A stretch of DNA of 64,000 nucleotides from Lunularia cruciata (Eukaryota; Streptophyta; Marchantiopsida; Lunulariales; Lunulariaceae): NCBI GenBank assembly GCA_948567375.1, contig OX419755.1, positions 46,567,001 to 46,631,000 on the forward strand. Direction: 5' to 3'. A program made the translations under genes and the position numbers. Shown piece after piece: positions 50,579 through 62,700 of the stretch (its first letter is position 1; the number at the start of each line of letters is the position of its first letter). The notes beneath the pieces were generated by a model. It had not been told where the DNA came from. It did not search any database and saw only the letters and a list, made by a program, of their open reading frames with translations.

Positions 50579-51347
50579 TTTTCATATAGATTTTATTGGG
50601 GCTTAGTTCCATTTTATCTCTTCTTTGTAAGGCTTGATAGGGTCTTCCCATCCTTGGTTTTTTATGGGGTCGCCCTTTCACATTAATCAAAGATTTCGGT
50701 CTTTCTTCCTGAAAGAAAGGTATTTGATGACTAGATTGGCTCGGAGTCTACAAGAGACTTGTGAAACTCTTGTCTCAACTAGGCCGGAGTGCTCCTGCCC
50801 GGTAGTCATTGCACAGTGCTCGAAGTCGCACCATTCTGTACTGTACTTCTTTTGAACTTTGTATTTATTTTACTGTTTCCTACCCGGGACTTGCCCCTCT
50901 ATCTCATATGACTTTGCGCATCCCTATGATGTTCTCTCTTTGCTCTTTTCGTAGGGTAGCTTTCTCATATAGATTTTATTGGGGCTTAGTTTCATTTTAT
51001 CTTTTTTTATCCTCTTTGTAAGGTTTGATAAGGTCTTCCCATCCTTGGTTTTTTTTATGAGGTCGCCCTTTCACATTAATAAAAGATTTCGGTCTTTCCT
51101 CCTGAAAGAAAAGGTATGTGATGACTGGATTGGTTCGGAGTCTACAAGAGACTTGTGAAACTCTTGTCCCAACCAGGCCTGAGTGCTCCTGCCCGGTAGT
51201 CATTGCACAGTGCTCGAAGTCGCACCATTCTGTACTTTACTTCTTTTGAACTTTGTATTTATTTTACTGTTTCCTACCCGGGACTTGCACCTCTATCTCA
51301 TATGACTTTGCGCATCCCTATGATGTTCTCTCTTTGCTCTTTCGTAC
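50579..51347. repeat. Tandem duplication of about 385 bp
   Basis: The stretch from CATATAGATTTTATTGGGGC at 50583 to the TTTGCTCTTTTCGTA near 50953 is repeated from 50966 to about 51347 with few changes; the offset is 383 at the left end and 394 at GAGACTTGTGAAACTC. Both copies include CCCGGTAGTCATTGCACAGT. No coding function is evident. Confidence 0.85.
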
Positions 51348-51699
51348 TCTTTTCAATCTTCTTCCTCTGCATTCACATCTTTTGCTTCTGCTGTTCTTAT
51401 CACTTTCATTTCGCAATTCTGTTAGTGTCTGCTCCTTCCCACAATAATAGTATGTGCTTTTTCGGGTATTACTAAGGTGTGTTTCACTTGGTTCCGTTTC
51501 ACCCTTCTATGAGCTTGTGATCTGTTTGCTAAAATCAAAAGGAGTGAAAACCTTTATAAAAATCGTCGTTTTTCTATGGTCTTTTCGCTTTTCACTGCAG
51601 CTTTCTCTTTGTATTCTTCCACCTCTATCAGGACGCTCCTATTTTTTATATCCTGCCGCTACTTCTCAAAGGCCTGCTAAAATTATTCATTTGGAAAGT

Positions 51700-51772
51700 T
51701 CATGAGCGGCACTTTCTTGAAGCAACTGAGTTTACCTTGGCACTCATGAGCTTTGAACAAAAACTAGGTATG
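51700..51772 (-). repeat. End fragment of the hairpin repeat
   Basis: TTGGCACTCATGAGCTTT followed by GAACAAAAACTAGGTA matches the 47235-47270 edge (CTTGACACTCATGAGC, GAACAGAAACTCGGTA) and, reversed, the 2485-2515 block. Confidence 0.55.
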
Positions 51773-52046
51773 AGTTAATTCATGTATATATAACAAGGTA
51801 CCCCGCAAGAAAGGGGAAAGGAGTACAAGGCATAAACCGTCCAAAAAGAAAAAGAAGCACAAGGCCAAATAGTCCAAAACAACAAAAAATAGAGATAAAT
51901 ACCAGTAGGGCTCAAAGGAATTTGGGAAAAAACAATCCAAGAACAAGCAACAAAGAAATCTAGGAAATGGTGGTCTACTCTTGAACTGTATGTATGGTAT
52001 AGTTATTCCAATGGTATGTCTGGTAAGTGGTGAGGGAGGACTCTAG

Positions 52047-52786
52047 TGTAACACCAAGAGCTAACCGTATGATCTAGATGTGAAGTTTGGTTTAGTAATA
52101 TTTTGAATGATGTTATACAAGATGGTCAAAATAAATCAGATAAAAATATCACCAAAAGAGTATTTCTACTAATAGTGCAAAAATTGAAATAGACTTGAAA
52201 ACCTTAGAACCAATAACTAGACATATGATTTAAAGGTGAGAATTGGTTTGGTAACATCTGGGTGGATGTTATACATGATGGACTAAACAGATCAGAAAGA
52301 GGTATCACCAAAAAAAGACTTCTACTAATAGAGCAGGAATCAAAATATGCTTGAAATCTTTGAAAGTAATTTTGAAGGCCTAAACGGATGAATTAGACCT
52401 CAAAAATGTGTAAATTACCCCCCTCCCAATGAAGGTAAGGTTGGCCTTCCCTCCTCCTTGCTTTGTCTCGTTGAGAGCTTTCCAATGGTACTTCACCCAT
52501 GTGATTATGAGATTCCTATAGGAAGATTTCCTAAAAGATTCCCTTTGGTCAAAGCTTGTTTGACCAACCAGATAGGACCAGGACCGACATGTCACCCATC
52601 CAAGTAAGTAATCCAAGGGTGGAACTTGCTGACATATCATCTATCTATGTGCCTAATCTTATGGTGGAGCTTCCTTGGAGGAGACACTCTTTGTATATAT
52701 AATAAAGAGAAGGTGCTCCTTTGAGGCATCAGATGATTGAGTGTGAAATCTATTTTTCTCTCTTCTCTTGTCCCTGGAATATTACA
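52047..52786 (+). repeat. 5' LTR
   Basis: 740 bp, from TGTAACACCAAGAGC to CCTGGAATATTACA, with inverted ends. A TATATAATAAAGAGAAG stretch near 52695-52712 is a plausible promoter and polyadenylation region, as in the other LTRs. Confidence 0.9.
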
Positions 52787-52787
52787 A

Positions 52788-52800
52788 TGGTATCAGAGTG
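52788..52800 (+). other. Primer-binding site, initiator Met-tRNA type
   Basis: TGGTATCAGAGTG lies one base after the 5' LTR. It is complementary to the 3' end of plant initiator Met-tRNA for the first eleven bases. Confidence 0.9.
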
Positions 52801-52925
52801 AGTGTTTTGGTCCAAGAGAGTGGATCACCACTCTTGGAAGAACACGAACTACAAAAACTAAGTAATTTGAGGTGGAGAACATAGAGTAATTGCTAGACTC
52901 AAAAGGACTTTAGAGAGCGGATGGG

Positions 52926-53120
52926 ATGGATGCACCGGGAGTACAATTTCTCGCACCTAGCTTTCCGTTCTTGAATCCATTCCACATCAAGGTTATGTAC
53001 ATCCAGCGTAAGCAGATGAGAGTATTGTTAGTTTATCACTTTGGAGTAGAATTCATAGACAAGGTGATGAACTCACCAAACCTGGTGATTCTACCGATGG
53101 TGGTATACAACAAAGAGTAG
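52926..53120 (+). CDS. Leader ORF upstream of gag (plus copy)
   Basis: A 64-codon frame beginning MDAPGVQFLAPSF lies between the primer-binding site and gag. It matches the ORF at 17534-17755 of the minus element along its length (PFHIKVMYIQ, VEFIDKVMNSPNLVIL). It ends 270 bases before the gag start. I do not recognise the protein; no zinc motif, signal or membrane segment is visible. Persistence of the frame in two diverged elements suggests it was coding. Confidence 0.5.
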   Translation: MDAPGVQFLAPSFPFLNPFHIKVMYIQRKQMRVLLVYHFGVEFIDKVMNSPNLVILPMVVYNKE

Positions 53121-53389
53121 AATTTGACAATCTACATTCTATTATGATGTTATGGATGTGAATGTCCCAAATCCTCTCCCTTTCAACACTCAGGTAGAAA
53201 TTTGTTATGTAGTGAGACCAAAAGTGATGTTTAGAGATTTTATGGTTAGGAATTTTGGTGAGGAGTATTATCAACAAGTGATAGCTTTTGAGGTCCTAAT
53301 GGTAGTCCGATAGTTCACACGCCTTCTAGAGTGATCATATTTACTATGTATTGAAGTAGATATTAGCAATTGAGTGTTGTAGGAACCAT

Positions 53390-54400
53390 GGATCCACAAT
53401 TGCAAGAGCTTGTGCAAGGAATGCAAGGGATGTTGAATGAATTTTGAGAGATTAAGATGACCATGGAGATATTACAAAGTCAAGTGCAGATCCTCAAGAA
53501 TGATCAAGCAATGCAAGAAGAAGAGCCATCTCAAAACCAAGTACCTGTGACTGAAGTACTTGGAGGGGCACTCATGCCTACAAATCCTATCAACGATGAA
53601 ACCACATTGCTACTCCGGATGAAGAAGACCTGCAACATCAAGGCTTACAAGGAGCAGCGTACGATGGGAGTAGTGGAAAATTGAATCTTGAGAATGGATT
53701 GATATTTTTGATTGTTCTCAACAAAGATTATGGAGCATACTGTAGGTATGTTTGCATGTGGGTACTTGACCAATAAAGCACCCACATGGTATGATGCTTG
53801 GGAACGATCCATGTTGGCAGAGAGAAGGGAATTCACGTGGACAACAATGCAAGAAAGATTGCTGAAGAATTTCCAATTGGTGGATTCCATGCAGATGGCA
53901 CAAATCCGACTATGGAGATTGAGACATAAGAACAACGTACAAGAGTATGTGGAGGCATTTCTGGATCTACAAGTTGCAATAACCGACATGAGTCTAGTAG
54001 AGGCTCTAGACAATTTCAAATGAGGGTTGAAGGAGCGGATTTGCCAAGAAGTCATGGTGCACAAATCCTCGCACGGTATTTGAAGCCATTGCTTGTGCAC
54101 AAAGAATAGTAGGAGAATTGGATGGAGGTGAACGAGTAGTTCCACCTCAACATTATTGGGCAGAAATGCCACACATGGGTGGACCAGTACCAACCTTTGA
54201 TTTTGAGATTGAGGAGCATGACCACTTCAAGGAGAGCGTGGAGGGGTAGAAGAACAAAGAGATGGAGTCCTAAGAGGAGAAGGAATTCAAGGAAAATAGT
54301 GCAATTGTTACAATTGTGGCCGTATTAGGCACATATCTACCAACTGTTGTGCTTGTTTCCCTAGAGGCCCTCGGCCTTCATACATGCAATCTTTGAACAA
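53390..54400 (+). pseudogene. Gypsy gag with CCHC zinc knuckle
   Basis: Gag forms the particle that packages element RNA. It begins near MDPQLQELVQGMQGM (53390), with a stop soon after, then a helical stretch (MEILQSQVQILKNDQAMQEE), the capsid-like part at 53712-54023 (GYLTNKAPTWYDAWERSM, WRLRHKNNVQEYVEAFLDLQ) and a CCHC knuckle at 54306-54347 (CYNCGRIRHISTNC, C-x2-C-x4-H-x4-C complete). At least three frame changes separate these pieces. Confidence 0.8.
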
Positions 54401-54539
54401 TATGGAGAGGCGCACTGAAGAAGAAGAAGTGGAAATCACTTTGGAAAACAAGGATCACCAATAAATGTACCTCGCGGCCTTATTGACTCAATAAGGAAGC
54501 AAAGAAGTGAGAGAAGGAAGAAGACGAATGCGCAAAGGT

Positions 54540-55640
54540 CCCAAAAGGCAACCTCACAATTGATTGTTGTGAATGGAGTCCTAGAAGGCAATCAAGTGAG
54601 AGTATTAATAGATCCAAGAGCAATAGAGAATTTCTTGTCTCGCTTTGTTACAATAAGATTGGGAATGGATCTAGAGAGAGGTGAGAGTGAAGAAGTAGAG
54701 TTACCTAATGGGCAAACAAAGAGGATTTAATTATTACCCAGATGGGTAACACTCTTTGTAGGAGGATATCAGGAAGTAATTGAGTGGTGAGTGATACAAT
54801 TAGCTCATTGTGATGCAATCTTCGGAATGCCATGGATGGAGCATTACAACCTTATGGTAGATTGGAAAAAGAATCATTGAGAACCCACCAATGGTCAATC
54901 ATTAGAGTTAACAAAAAATCACACAAGCAAGAACTGCCTCTGTATGTCATAGGGACGGCAAATGTCTGTAAGATTGATAGATGTTTCATGAGTCTAATAA
55001 GAGAAGTCCAGAGTGCACAACTTGATGGAAAAATTCTTGAGAACTTGAAAGATGTGGTGGATGAGTTTCAAGATGTCTTTCTCGATGATCTACCCTCAGG
55101 ATTGCCACCAAAAAGGAGAGTAGATCATAAAATTGAGACACTTCTAGGGAAGACACCTCCTTGTAAGGCCCATATTGCCTATCACCTCATGAGTTGGAAG
55201 AGTGTAAGACTCAAATTGAGGAGATGCTTCAGAAAAAGGTTCACCCAACCTAATGTATCACCATATGGGGCTCTTGTCTTGTTTGTTAAGAAGAAGGACG
55301 GTACAATGCGCATGTGCATTGACTATCGGGGTCTCAATTAGTAAACAGTGAAGAACAAATACCTGTTACTTTGCATGGATGACCTATTTGATCAACTCCA
55401 TGGAGCAAGACACTTCACCAAATTGGACTTGCAGAGTGGTTACAATCAAATTTGAATTGCAGAGGAGGATGTGTACAAAACTGCCTTTTGAACCAAGTAT
55501 GGCCACTTCAAGTATCTGGTGATGCCTTTTGGCCTCACCAATGCACATGCCACTTTCATGAGTCTAATGAATGACATATTTTGTCCATATTTGGATAAAT
55601 CTTCCTGGACGACATTTTAGTATACAATAGCACAATGATG
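54540..55640 (+). pseudogene. Gypsy protease and reverse transcriptase (plus copy)
   Basis: The protease site, usually L-I-D-S-G-A, reads LIDPRAIENFLS near 54600, so the catalytic DSG is lost. The frame 54832-55341 runs from the linker ([18 protein letters not shown]) into the RT fingers and ends [10 protein letters not shown], followed by a stop. Next come [24 protein letters not shown] and, after a frameshift near 55600, the FLDDIL region. Confidence 0.82.
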
Positions 55641-56480
55641 GAACAAAAACAACATCTACAAGAAGTCCTCCAGATTCTAAGACAAAATCAATTGTATGCC
55701 AAAATCTCAAAGTGCGAGTTTGACAAGTCTGAAGTAGACTACTTGGGGCATAGAGTAAGTGCACAGGGCATTCAAGTATTGATGGATAAAACTAAGGTCA
55801 TTCAAGAATGGAGTGCCCTAGAAGATCAAACTCAACTCAAGAGCTTCTTGGGGTTGACACAATTCTATCGTAGATTTTTCAAGGACTTCTCCAAGGTTGC
55901 ATAGCCTTTAACGGCACTACTTGGCAAGGGGAAGAAGTGGACATGGGGAACCGCACAAGAGTTTGCCTTTCAAGAATTGAAAGCCGCCTTGCTACATGCA
56001 CCAATCTTGAGGTGGTATGACCCAAAATGCCCAATCAAGTTGGCTACAGATGCATCAAGCGTAGCAATAGGAGCAATCCTACAACAAGAGTGGCATGACG
56101 GATGGCATCCAATTGCATATTTCTCTCAAAAGTTGTTTCCAGCAGAGTGCAACTACCATATTGCAATTGCAACTACCACAAAATGAGAAGAGCTGGCCAT
56201 CATTCTTGCAACCAAGCATTGGAAACATTATTTGGGCAAGAAGGCATTTGTAGTAGAGATAGACCATAAACATCTAGCCTACCTCAAGACGCAAAAGGAT
56301 CTATCTCATTGCCAGATTTAGTGGGTAGAGTGGCGACAAGGCTTCAACATGACAATCACCTTTGTGGAAGGTAAGAAACAACTTTTAGATGCATTCACCC
56401 GCATGCTAATGGCAAACAACTTGGTGGCAGAGGTTAAGATTAACCTTGAATTCTGGCCAAAGATTTTGGCTGCTACAAAA
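55635..56480 (+). pseudogene. Gypsy RT connection and RNase H
   Basis: The frame 55635-55904 reads YAKISKCEFDKSEVDYLGH and FLGLTQFYRRFFKDFSKV. RNase H follows at 55977-56186 (LATDASSVAIGAILQQEW, PIAYFSQKL) and, after a stop, VEIDHKHLAYLKTQKDLS with a degraded QxxW. RNase H removes the RNA template during cDNA synthesis. Confidence 0.8.
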
Positions 56481-56489
56481 ACTGATCTA

Positions 56490-57690
56490 TAGATTGTAGA
56501 GGTGCAATCATCCAAAGGCATCACCAACACCCAAGGACTCACCTTTTGTGATGGTAGATTATGGATCCTAAATGTCCCAACATTATGCACCACCATTTTA
56601 GCAGAATATCATGATTTGGCCATTGCAGGTCATGTCGGAGTAGACAAGACCTTGGATGCAGTCCATTGCCATTGATATTGGCCCAAGATGAGCAATGATG
56701 TGATGGACTACGTGCGCATCTGCCTACTTTGTCAACAGAACAAAGCTTCTAATCAAGTTCTTGCAGGGCTCCTTCAACCTCTTACCACTCTTGTCCAACA
56801 TTGGGAACAAGTGAGTATGGATCTCATCTCTAAATTACCCAAGACCACCTCAGGGTTTGACTCCATCGTGGTCTTTGTGGACTGGCTCACCAAAATGATT
56901 CATGTATGCCCTACCACCAAGGATGTGACCACCCACAACTAGCTCAATTATACTTAGATGTAGTCTTTTCTCACCATGGCTTGTCTTGAGTACTCATCAC
57001 CAATAGAGGCACTCAATTCACTAGTTTGTTTTGGCAAACACTCTTTGGTTTCTTCAAAACCAAGTTGGCCATGTCCACAACTTACCACCCACAAACAGAT
57101 GGAATAACAGAGTGGGCTAATCGCACTATTGAAGATATGTTATGCGGTTTCACCTTAGAAGAGCAAGAGAGGTAGGACACACTACTCCTGTTGGTGGAAT
57201 TTGCTTACAACAATTCAATGAGTGCATCCACCTAGGTCACTCCGTTCTTCCTCATGTATGGTGAGCATCCCTTCACACCTTCTAGCTTGATGAAGATCCA
57301 TCCGGTGGCTACCAAGGTAGACGCAGTCAACACATTTGTTTCTAGAATCCAACAAGGCGTAGAGAGCGCCAAGCACAAATTACAGATTGCACAAAATCTA
57401 CAAAAGAAGTATGCTGATGCACACCGTAGGCACATGGAGTTCAATGTTGGGGATCAAGTGTGGCTATCGACAACCAACCTCACATTAGTTGGACCTTGTA
57501 AGCTCAGATCTTGTTTTATTAGGCCTTTCTCGATTCTTTGTCGAGTCAATGCTGTGGCCTATCACCTTAAGCTACCACCACACATGAAGATCCATCCAGT
57601 GTTCCATTTTTCCCTACTATACATATATGCTCCCCAATCGGGAGTAGTGTCATTCCACACAAGAGATTTGACATTGTCCGACACTCATTG
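56490..57690 (+). pseudogene. Gypsy integrase
   Basis: It reads GLTFCDGRLWILNVP, then the HHCC zinc domain (HDLAIAGHVG, a stop in place of Tyr, WPKMSNDVMDYVRICLLCQQNK with CxxC intact), then the DDE core: WEQVSMDLISKLPKT (first Asp), an ITNRGTQFTSLFW motif where the second Asp reads Asn, and QTDGITEWANRTIEDML (Glu present). The frame 57254-57691 is the C-terminal part (GDQVWLSTTNL, KIHPVFHFSLL). Confidence 0.82.
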
Positions 57691-57692
57691 AT

Positions 57693-57810
57693 GACATGGA
57701 GGAATATGAAGTGAAGCGTATTCTCCAAAAATGCATAAGTGGTACTTGCCATCCGCGGGTGGACTATCTAGTACAGTGGAAAGGTTAACCCCTCTATGAA
57801 GTAACATGGG
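57693..57810 (+). pseudogene. Chromodomain
   Basis: MEEYEVKRILQKC, then HPRVDYLVQWKG, a stop where the usual Tyr would be, then PLYEVTWE. This is the chromodomain pattern of chromoviruses (VEKIL...YLVKWKGY...TWEP). A single stop interrupts it. Confidence 0.85.
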
Positions 57811-57891
57811 AGCTTGTTGTAAATTTGGCATATGCACCGGTGTTGATGCAAGCATTTGAGCAACAACTACACAACGAGGATGTTGCATCTT

Positions 57892-57906
57892 AAAAGGAGT
57901 GAGGTC
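57892..57906 (+). other. Polypurine tract
   Basis: AAAAGGAGTGAGGTC lies directly before the 3' LTR. It is the counterpart of the AAGGAGGGAGGTT tract of the minus-strand element and normally primes plus-strand DNA synthesis. Confidence 0.75.
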
Positions 57907-58643
57907 TATAATACCAAGAGCTAGCCATATGATCTAGATGTGAAATTTGGTTTGGTAACATCTGGAATGATGTTATACATGACGGTCAAAATAGATCAGA
58001 TAGAAGTATCACCAAAAGAGTACTTCTACTAATAGGGCAAAAACCAAAATGGACTTCAAAACCTTAGAATCAATAGCCAGACATATGATTTAAAGGTGAG
58101 AATTAGTTGGGTAACATTTGGATGGATGTTATACATGATGGACTAAACAAATCATAAAGAGGTATCACCAAAAGGGGACTTTTACTAATAGAGTAGGAAC
58201 CAAAATATGCCTAAAATCTTTGAAGGTAATTTTGGAGGCCTAAACGGATGAATTAAGCCTCAAAAATGTGCAGACTACACCTCAACAAAGGATTGGCTAA
58301 CCTCCCCTCCCCCTTGCTTTGTCTTGTCAAGAGCTTTCCAATGGTACCTCACCCACATGATTATGAGATTCCTATAGGAAGATTCCCTAAAAGATTCCTT
58401 CTGGTCAAAGCTTGTTTGACCAACCAGATAGGACCAAGATCAACATGTCACCCGTCCAAGTTAGTAACCCAAGGGTAGAGCTTGCTGACATATCACCTAT
58501 TTGTGTGCCTAATCTTATGGTGGAACTTCCTTGGAGGAGACACTCTTTGTCTATATAATAAAGAGAAGGTGCTCCTCTGGGGCATTGGATGATTGAGTGT
58601 GAAATCTATGTTTTCTCTCTTCTCTTGTCCTTGGAGTATTACA
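57907..58643 (+). repeat. 3' LTR
   Basis: 737 bp, TATAATACCAAGAGC to CCTTGGAGTATTACA; the initial TG has become TA. It differs from its partner at many positions, which indicates an old insertion. Confidence 0.9.
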
Positions 58644-58649
58644 CCTAGT

Positions 58650-59789
58650 TGTGCTTGGTGTACCTATTGTATCCGTACAACTATAAAAACCTAACACATG
58701 AGCGCATTGCAAAGTGATTGATATGCATTGTACGGAATAAGATGTGATCATGGCTTGGGAGATTGCCAATGGCCCTCTCCTCTGCAAAAATCCTTGGGCT
58801 GGATCCATGAGGAGTGGTGATGTATCCATCCAAAAACCTCAATTGCTAGAGGGACAAAGGTATCTGATGAGAGCCGTGGTGCGTAGTGGTCTTCCTTGCC
58901 CCTAAGGGAAATGGTTGTTTCTGCTCTCACTTGTATGCCTGCTTGTGTCAAGAACTCCACTCGTAGAGGGTTTGTCACCACCACATCATGTAAGGTGAAT
59001 CAACCTTCCATGAAAGTAACTATATCCGCTTGCACCTGACGGATAGGTGGTCTTGGTAGATCCAACCATCGCTCAACTTGAACTTGGGCCAATGTAGCTT
59101 GTAACATCTAAGTGACTATATCCCACAATGCATCATGGACTCTATTGGGCTCGCCACCTACAACACAACATAAAAAGTGTATCCCTTGTATATCATAAGG
59201 GGAACCACATGCACACTAGTCCGACAAAAATATGAGAGCTAGATGTGGGAGATCCAACCTTAAACAAAGTGTTGTGGAAAACTACTCAATAACGAAATGA
59301 AAGTCATCAATCAAGGCAAAACCTAGAGCAAAGCTCAAGAGCCTTTCCACCCATAAGAGAGGATCCTAGCTTTGTCAAGTAGAGGCACATTAGTGAGGAT
59401 GATAGTAAGTGTGTGAGTGTGCATATGCTCATTGAGATCATCCTGCAACTTCCTAGAGTCTAGGGAGGCAAAGTCAATAAACTAAAGGAGTGATGTATGT
59501 ACAAGGCTTTGAAATAAGTCATGAGACAATCAAAGATATGTCTAGAAGGCATAAGTGCATGAATCAACTTTTGTGATAGGTCTAAAAAAAGGACAACCTT
59601 CATGTAAGAACAAGTATGCTAAATGAAGAACCACTGGAACCCATGTTCCAATATATGCTATTGATGAAGAGGCCTCTTGACCTATGAGATTGCATCTACC
59701 CATGACTATGGGAAGAACTATCTATTGCCTACACCACTCATGTAATAGTTATGGGAGTGTGCATGATCCTAGCAAAGTGGAGAAAGTAT
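58650..59789. other. Right flank of gypsy element, probably old transposon DNA
   Basis: No gene is recognised. Its right part likely continues the DDTH reverse-transcriptase element (C-terminal direction on the minus strand), with many stops. Confidence 0.4.
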
Positions 59790-60470
59790 GGTGAATAGTA
59801 CTATCAAACATCCGCATTTATAAGTTTGGACTTCTAAATGCAAGGCCTCTAAGCAGAGTGTGAAAGCAAACATTGCTCTAACTACATCCTCTAACGGGGC
59901 CAAAATATGAGTGTCATCCAAGATGGTAAAGCTATTGCTACCTGTCATAAAGCCATGAAATGCACTATGGTAATAAAAGGTCCCTCAATGGATCCTCATG
60001 TCATGTGCTCTTGGCTGATGTCAATTGTGAGAACTATGGTGGTGGCTATACAATAGATGTGTCTCAATACCATAGAACTACAAGCTAAGGAAATCAAGGA
60101 GGAGATTTGATCTATAGCTGATAGAAGAATGCAAAATAATGATGGACAAGAGATGGTATTGAAGACATTGGAAACATCAACTTGGACCACCACCCAATTT
60201 GGATGAATGTCCAAGGATGCTTGAAAGCTTGCAATAACCGTCTCATAGCTCTTTGGAGTAGCCACATCAAGCTCATAGGGAGACAAGAAAATAAGAAAAG
60301 AATGTAACATTTGCTTATAGATATGAGAGAGACCGTGTGCAAAAAACATCCCCAATGGCAATGAGGTGCACACTTGGGATCTATTTTGCTAGAGCAAGGA
60401 GACAAGAGACACCAAACAAATGAGTTGCGCCAAGAGGCACATGATTGGAGGCAATGCACTAGCAAAATGA
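59790..60470 (-). pseudogene. Reverse transcriptase remnant, DDTH family
   Basis: Minus-strand frames read SYETVIASFQASLDIHPNWV followed by VVQVDVSNVFNTIS (RT motif A with its aspartate, 60240-60140), then SLISLACSSMVLRHIYCI, a GPFITIVHFMAL stretch and, after a shift, LDDTHILAPLEDVV near 59920 (catalytic DD). This matches a non-LTR-like RT family that I recall from seed-free plants and algae, with 'QVDVANAFN' and 'ADDTHI'. It differs from the LINE RTs elsewhere in the window. Stops and at least two frame changes show decay. Element ends are not identified. Confidence 0.6.
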
Positions 60471-62700
60471 AAAGAGAAAAGGAAAACCTAAATCTAGAGT
60501 ATTTAGAGAGAGAGGCAATCCCATAGGTGCTAAAAAACTAGCCTATACAGACTACCTACTAAGAAACACAAAGAGTGGAGTAGAACATGGCCAATGCAAG
60601 ACTTTGTCAGCTATAACTCTTCATTTTGTTGATAATCATGAAATAATAAAGGGAGGTCCTCAAAGGAGAGTGGATGGAGGGTCTGATCAGTCTTGAAGGA
60701 GAAGAGCATTGGACAAAAGATCACTTGGGCTTTCCTACCTAACCTAACATCAAGGATATACGGAGGCGACAATACTATGGAGGTAGGGCATGAGACTATG
60801 GAGACACTACAATCCTCATGGCTATAGCATGGGCCCTAAAGGTGTACTCCTCTTGAAGGGCTTCCCAATCTCCTCTCAAGAACCTATGAATCCTAAAAAC
60901 ACTCTCTTGATGGCCCAAAGTGCCTCCATGGGCTAGAAGAAGTAATGTCCATTGGAGAAAAATGCCAATAACATCCAAGTGGAGATATCTCTCTCTTGGT
61001 TATCAGCCAAAATAATACATAGTAGGAGGAAGAGTGTGGAGCCCATGAGAGGACATAAAGGAATAGGAATCATAGTATACATCAATGGGTGCGGAAAACC
61101 TAGTACAAATGCTTGGATAGGGCCTACAGAGTGTAACCACATGTATGAGTTGGGGAGAGAGCCTGTAGAGATGCTACCCGGAGTGTGGAAGGGGTTTGAG
61201 GAAGTAGGAATAGAGGTGGCCTTTGCTCTCATATGCAAATAATGAGATCTGTTTCTATGATAGGTAAGACCAATCCCTTCCCATGGACAATCTGGACAAG
61301 ATTGTGTGGGATGCTAACGAGGTACAATATAAGGATGTAATGAGGGCCCAGGTTGCAGAGATTGATCTTGTGGGAATGAAAGGGTGGTAAGAGGTGGAGA
61401 AAGCTCCAAATATCATGTAGAGCAATAGGGGTGGGATGAGAGTCCAAGATGGAGAGAGGGTATGGAGTCGTGACTTGAGATGAGGGATAAGGAAGACAAA
61501 TTGTATCCTCCATATGGGAGTCCATTCCTATAGGGAGTGGGCTCCGCTAGTATAAGAGAAGTATGTATCTTGGGGACCAAGGGGAAGCCATCTGGATAAA
61601 CCTCAACAATTATGGGTGTATGCTGAAAAAGATGATGTAAAGGTTGGCTCTTTGGTTGCACATACGGGGTGTGGGGTGCCAAATGAGGAGTGAAGTTTGA
61701 GATAGTCCTTCTATGGCCCCATGAAAATGAAAAAAATTAAGGCATCTAAAAATAATCTATTAAAGGTGTACACCTCCCAAAGAGCACCCAAGAAAGGCCA
61801 TCACCCAAAAATGAGACATAGTATGACACAAAAGAGAAAAAAAAGAAAGGAAAAATAAAAAAAGAAACAAAAATCTATAAAAGAGGTGAGGAAGACCTAT
61901 CTACAACCACCAAAGAGATCACTCCACCTCCAATGTCTCATCTAGAGGCAAGTACAACTACCCATCCATAATAGTAGTGCTTAATGTTGAACCCCAAGCC
62001 CATATTGATGAAGTCAATGGTGGATTTGGGAAGTGGCTCCCAAAGACTCCTTCCCATGTGATATGTCCATCTATTTGTGGTAGTAATGCTCAATTCGTAT
62101 GCCCAATTTCCCACTAAATAATTCACTGGTATGTAGGCTCCACTAAATGTGGTACACAAATCTAGTTGTACAAAAACTTGCTTGTACACACACCTCTTGG
62201 TACAAGAACCACTTGCTATAGGAAATTTGGTACAAGCACCTTAGTTACAACAAAAATATGGTAGAAGAACACACCAGTACCAAAACTTTCTCCCATAGAA
62301 GAACTTTTTAGCATGTGAAATCCCTAATCATGATATGAGAAGTACATTTGCAATATCTCCTTAACGTGTAATCCTCACTACCTTCAATCTTCACGGTTAG
62401 TTCTCCTTTAATCTTAGCATTGCACAATAGAGATGAGAATATTTCTCTTCCTCTCTTCCATGATAATTTTTTGACAAAAGTCCCTCTTCTCAAACTAAAC
62501 TCTCTAAAAAGATTCCTCTTGATACTTTGATAATTCTTGAACTGAAACCTTGACCCTTGAATTCTCTTGTCCTCAATTTATACTTCTTGACATGACTCTT
62601 CTCACAAAGGCAACTCTTAAGTCATCAATATATTTCCTACTCTTTCAACAACATGTACTCTCAAAATTGTAGTCCCAAGGACAACAACCTAATGAAAGTC
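60471..62700 (-). other. Probable upstream part of the DDTH element
   Basis: Overlapping minus-strand frames (60933-61238, 61229-61525, 61413-61682, 61938-62189) are rich in Pro, Ser and His and lie upstream of the RT in the right orientation. I cannot match them to a known domain. They could be the N-terminal region of that element. Confidence 0.3.

Larger units (their letters stand above)
52047..58643 (+). mobile_element. Full-length Ty3/gypsy chromovirus, plus strand
   Basis: A 6.6-kb element with LTRs at 52047-52786 and 57907-58643, a primer-binding site at 52788, a purine tract before the right LTR, and gag-protease-RT-RNase H-integrase-chromodomain in order. Flanks TCTAG (52042-52046) and CCTAG (58644-58648) are a probable target duplication with one change. 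It belongs to the same family as the element at 12108-18643. Its polyprotein is broken by frameshifts and stops in every domain, so it is not autonomous. Confidence 0.93.
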
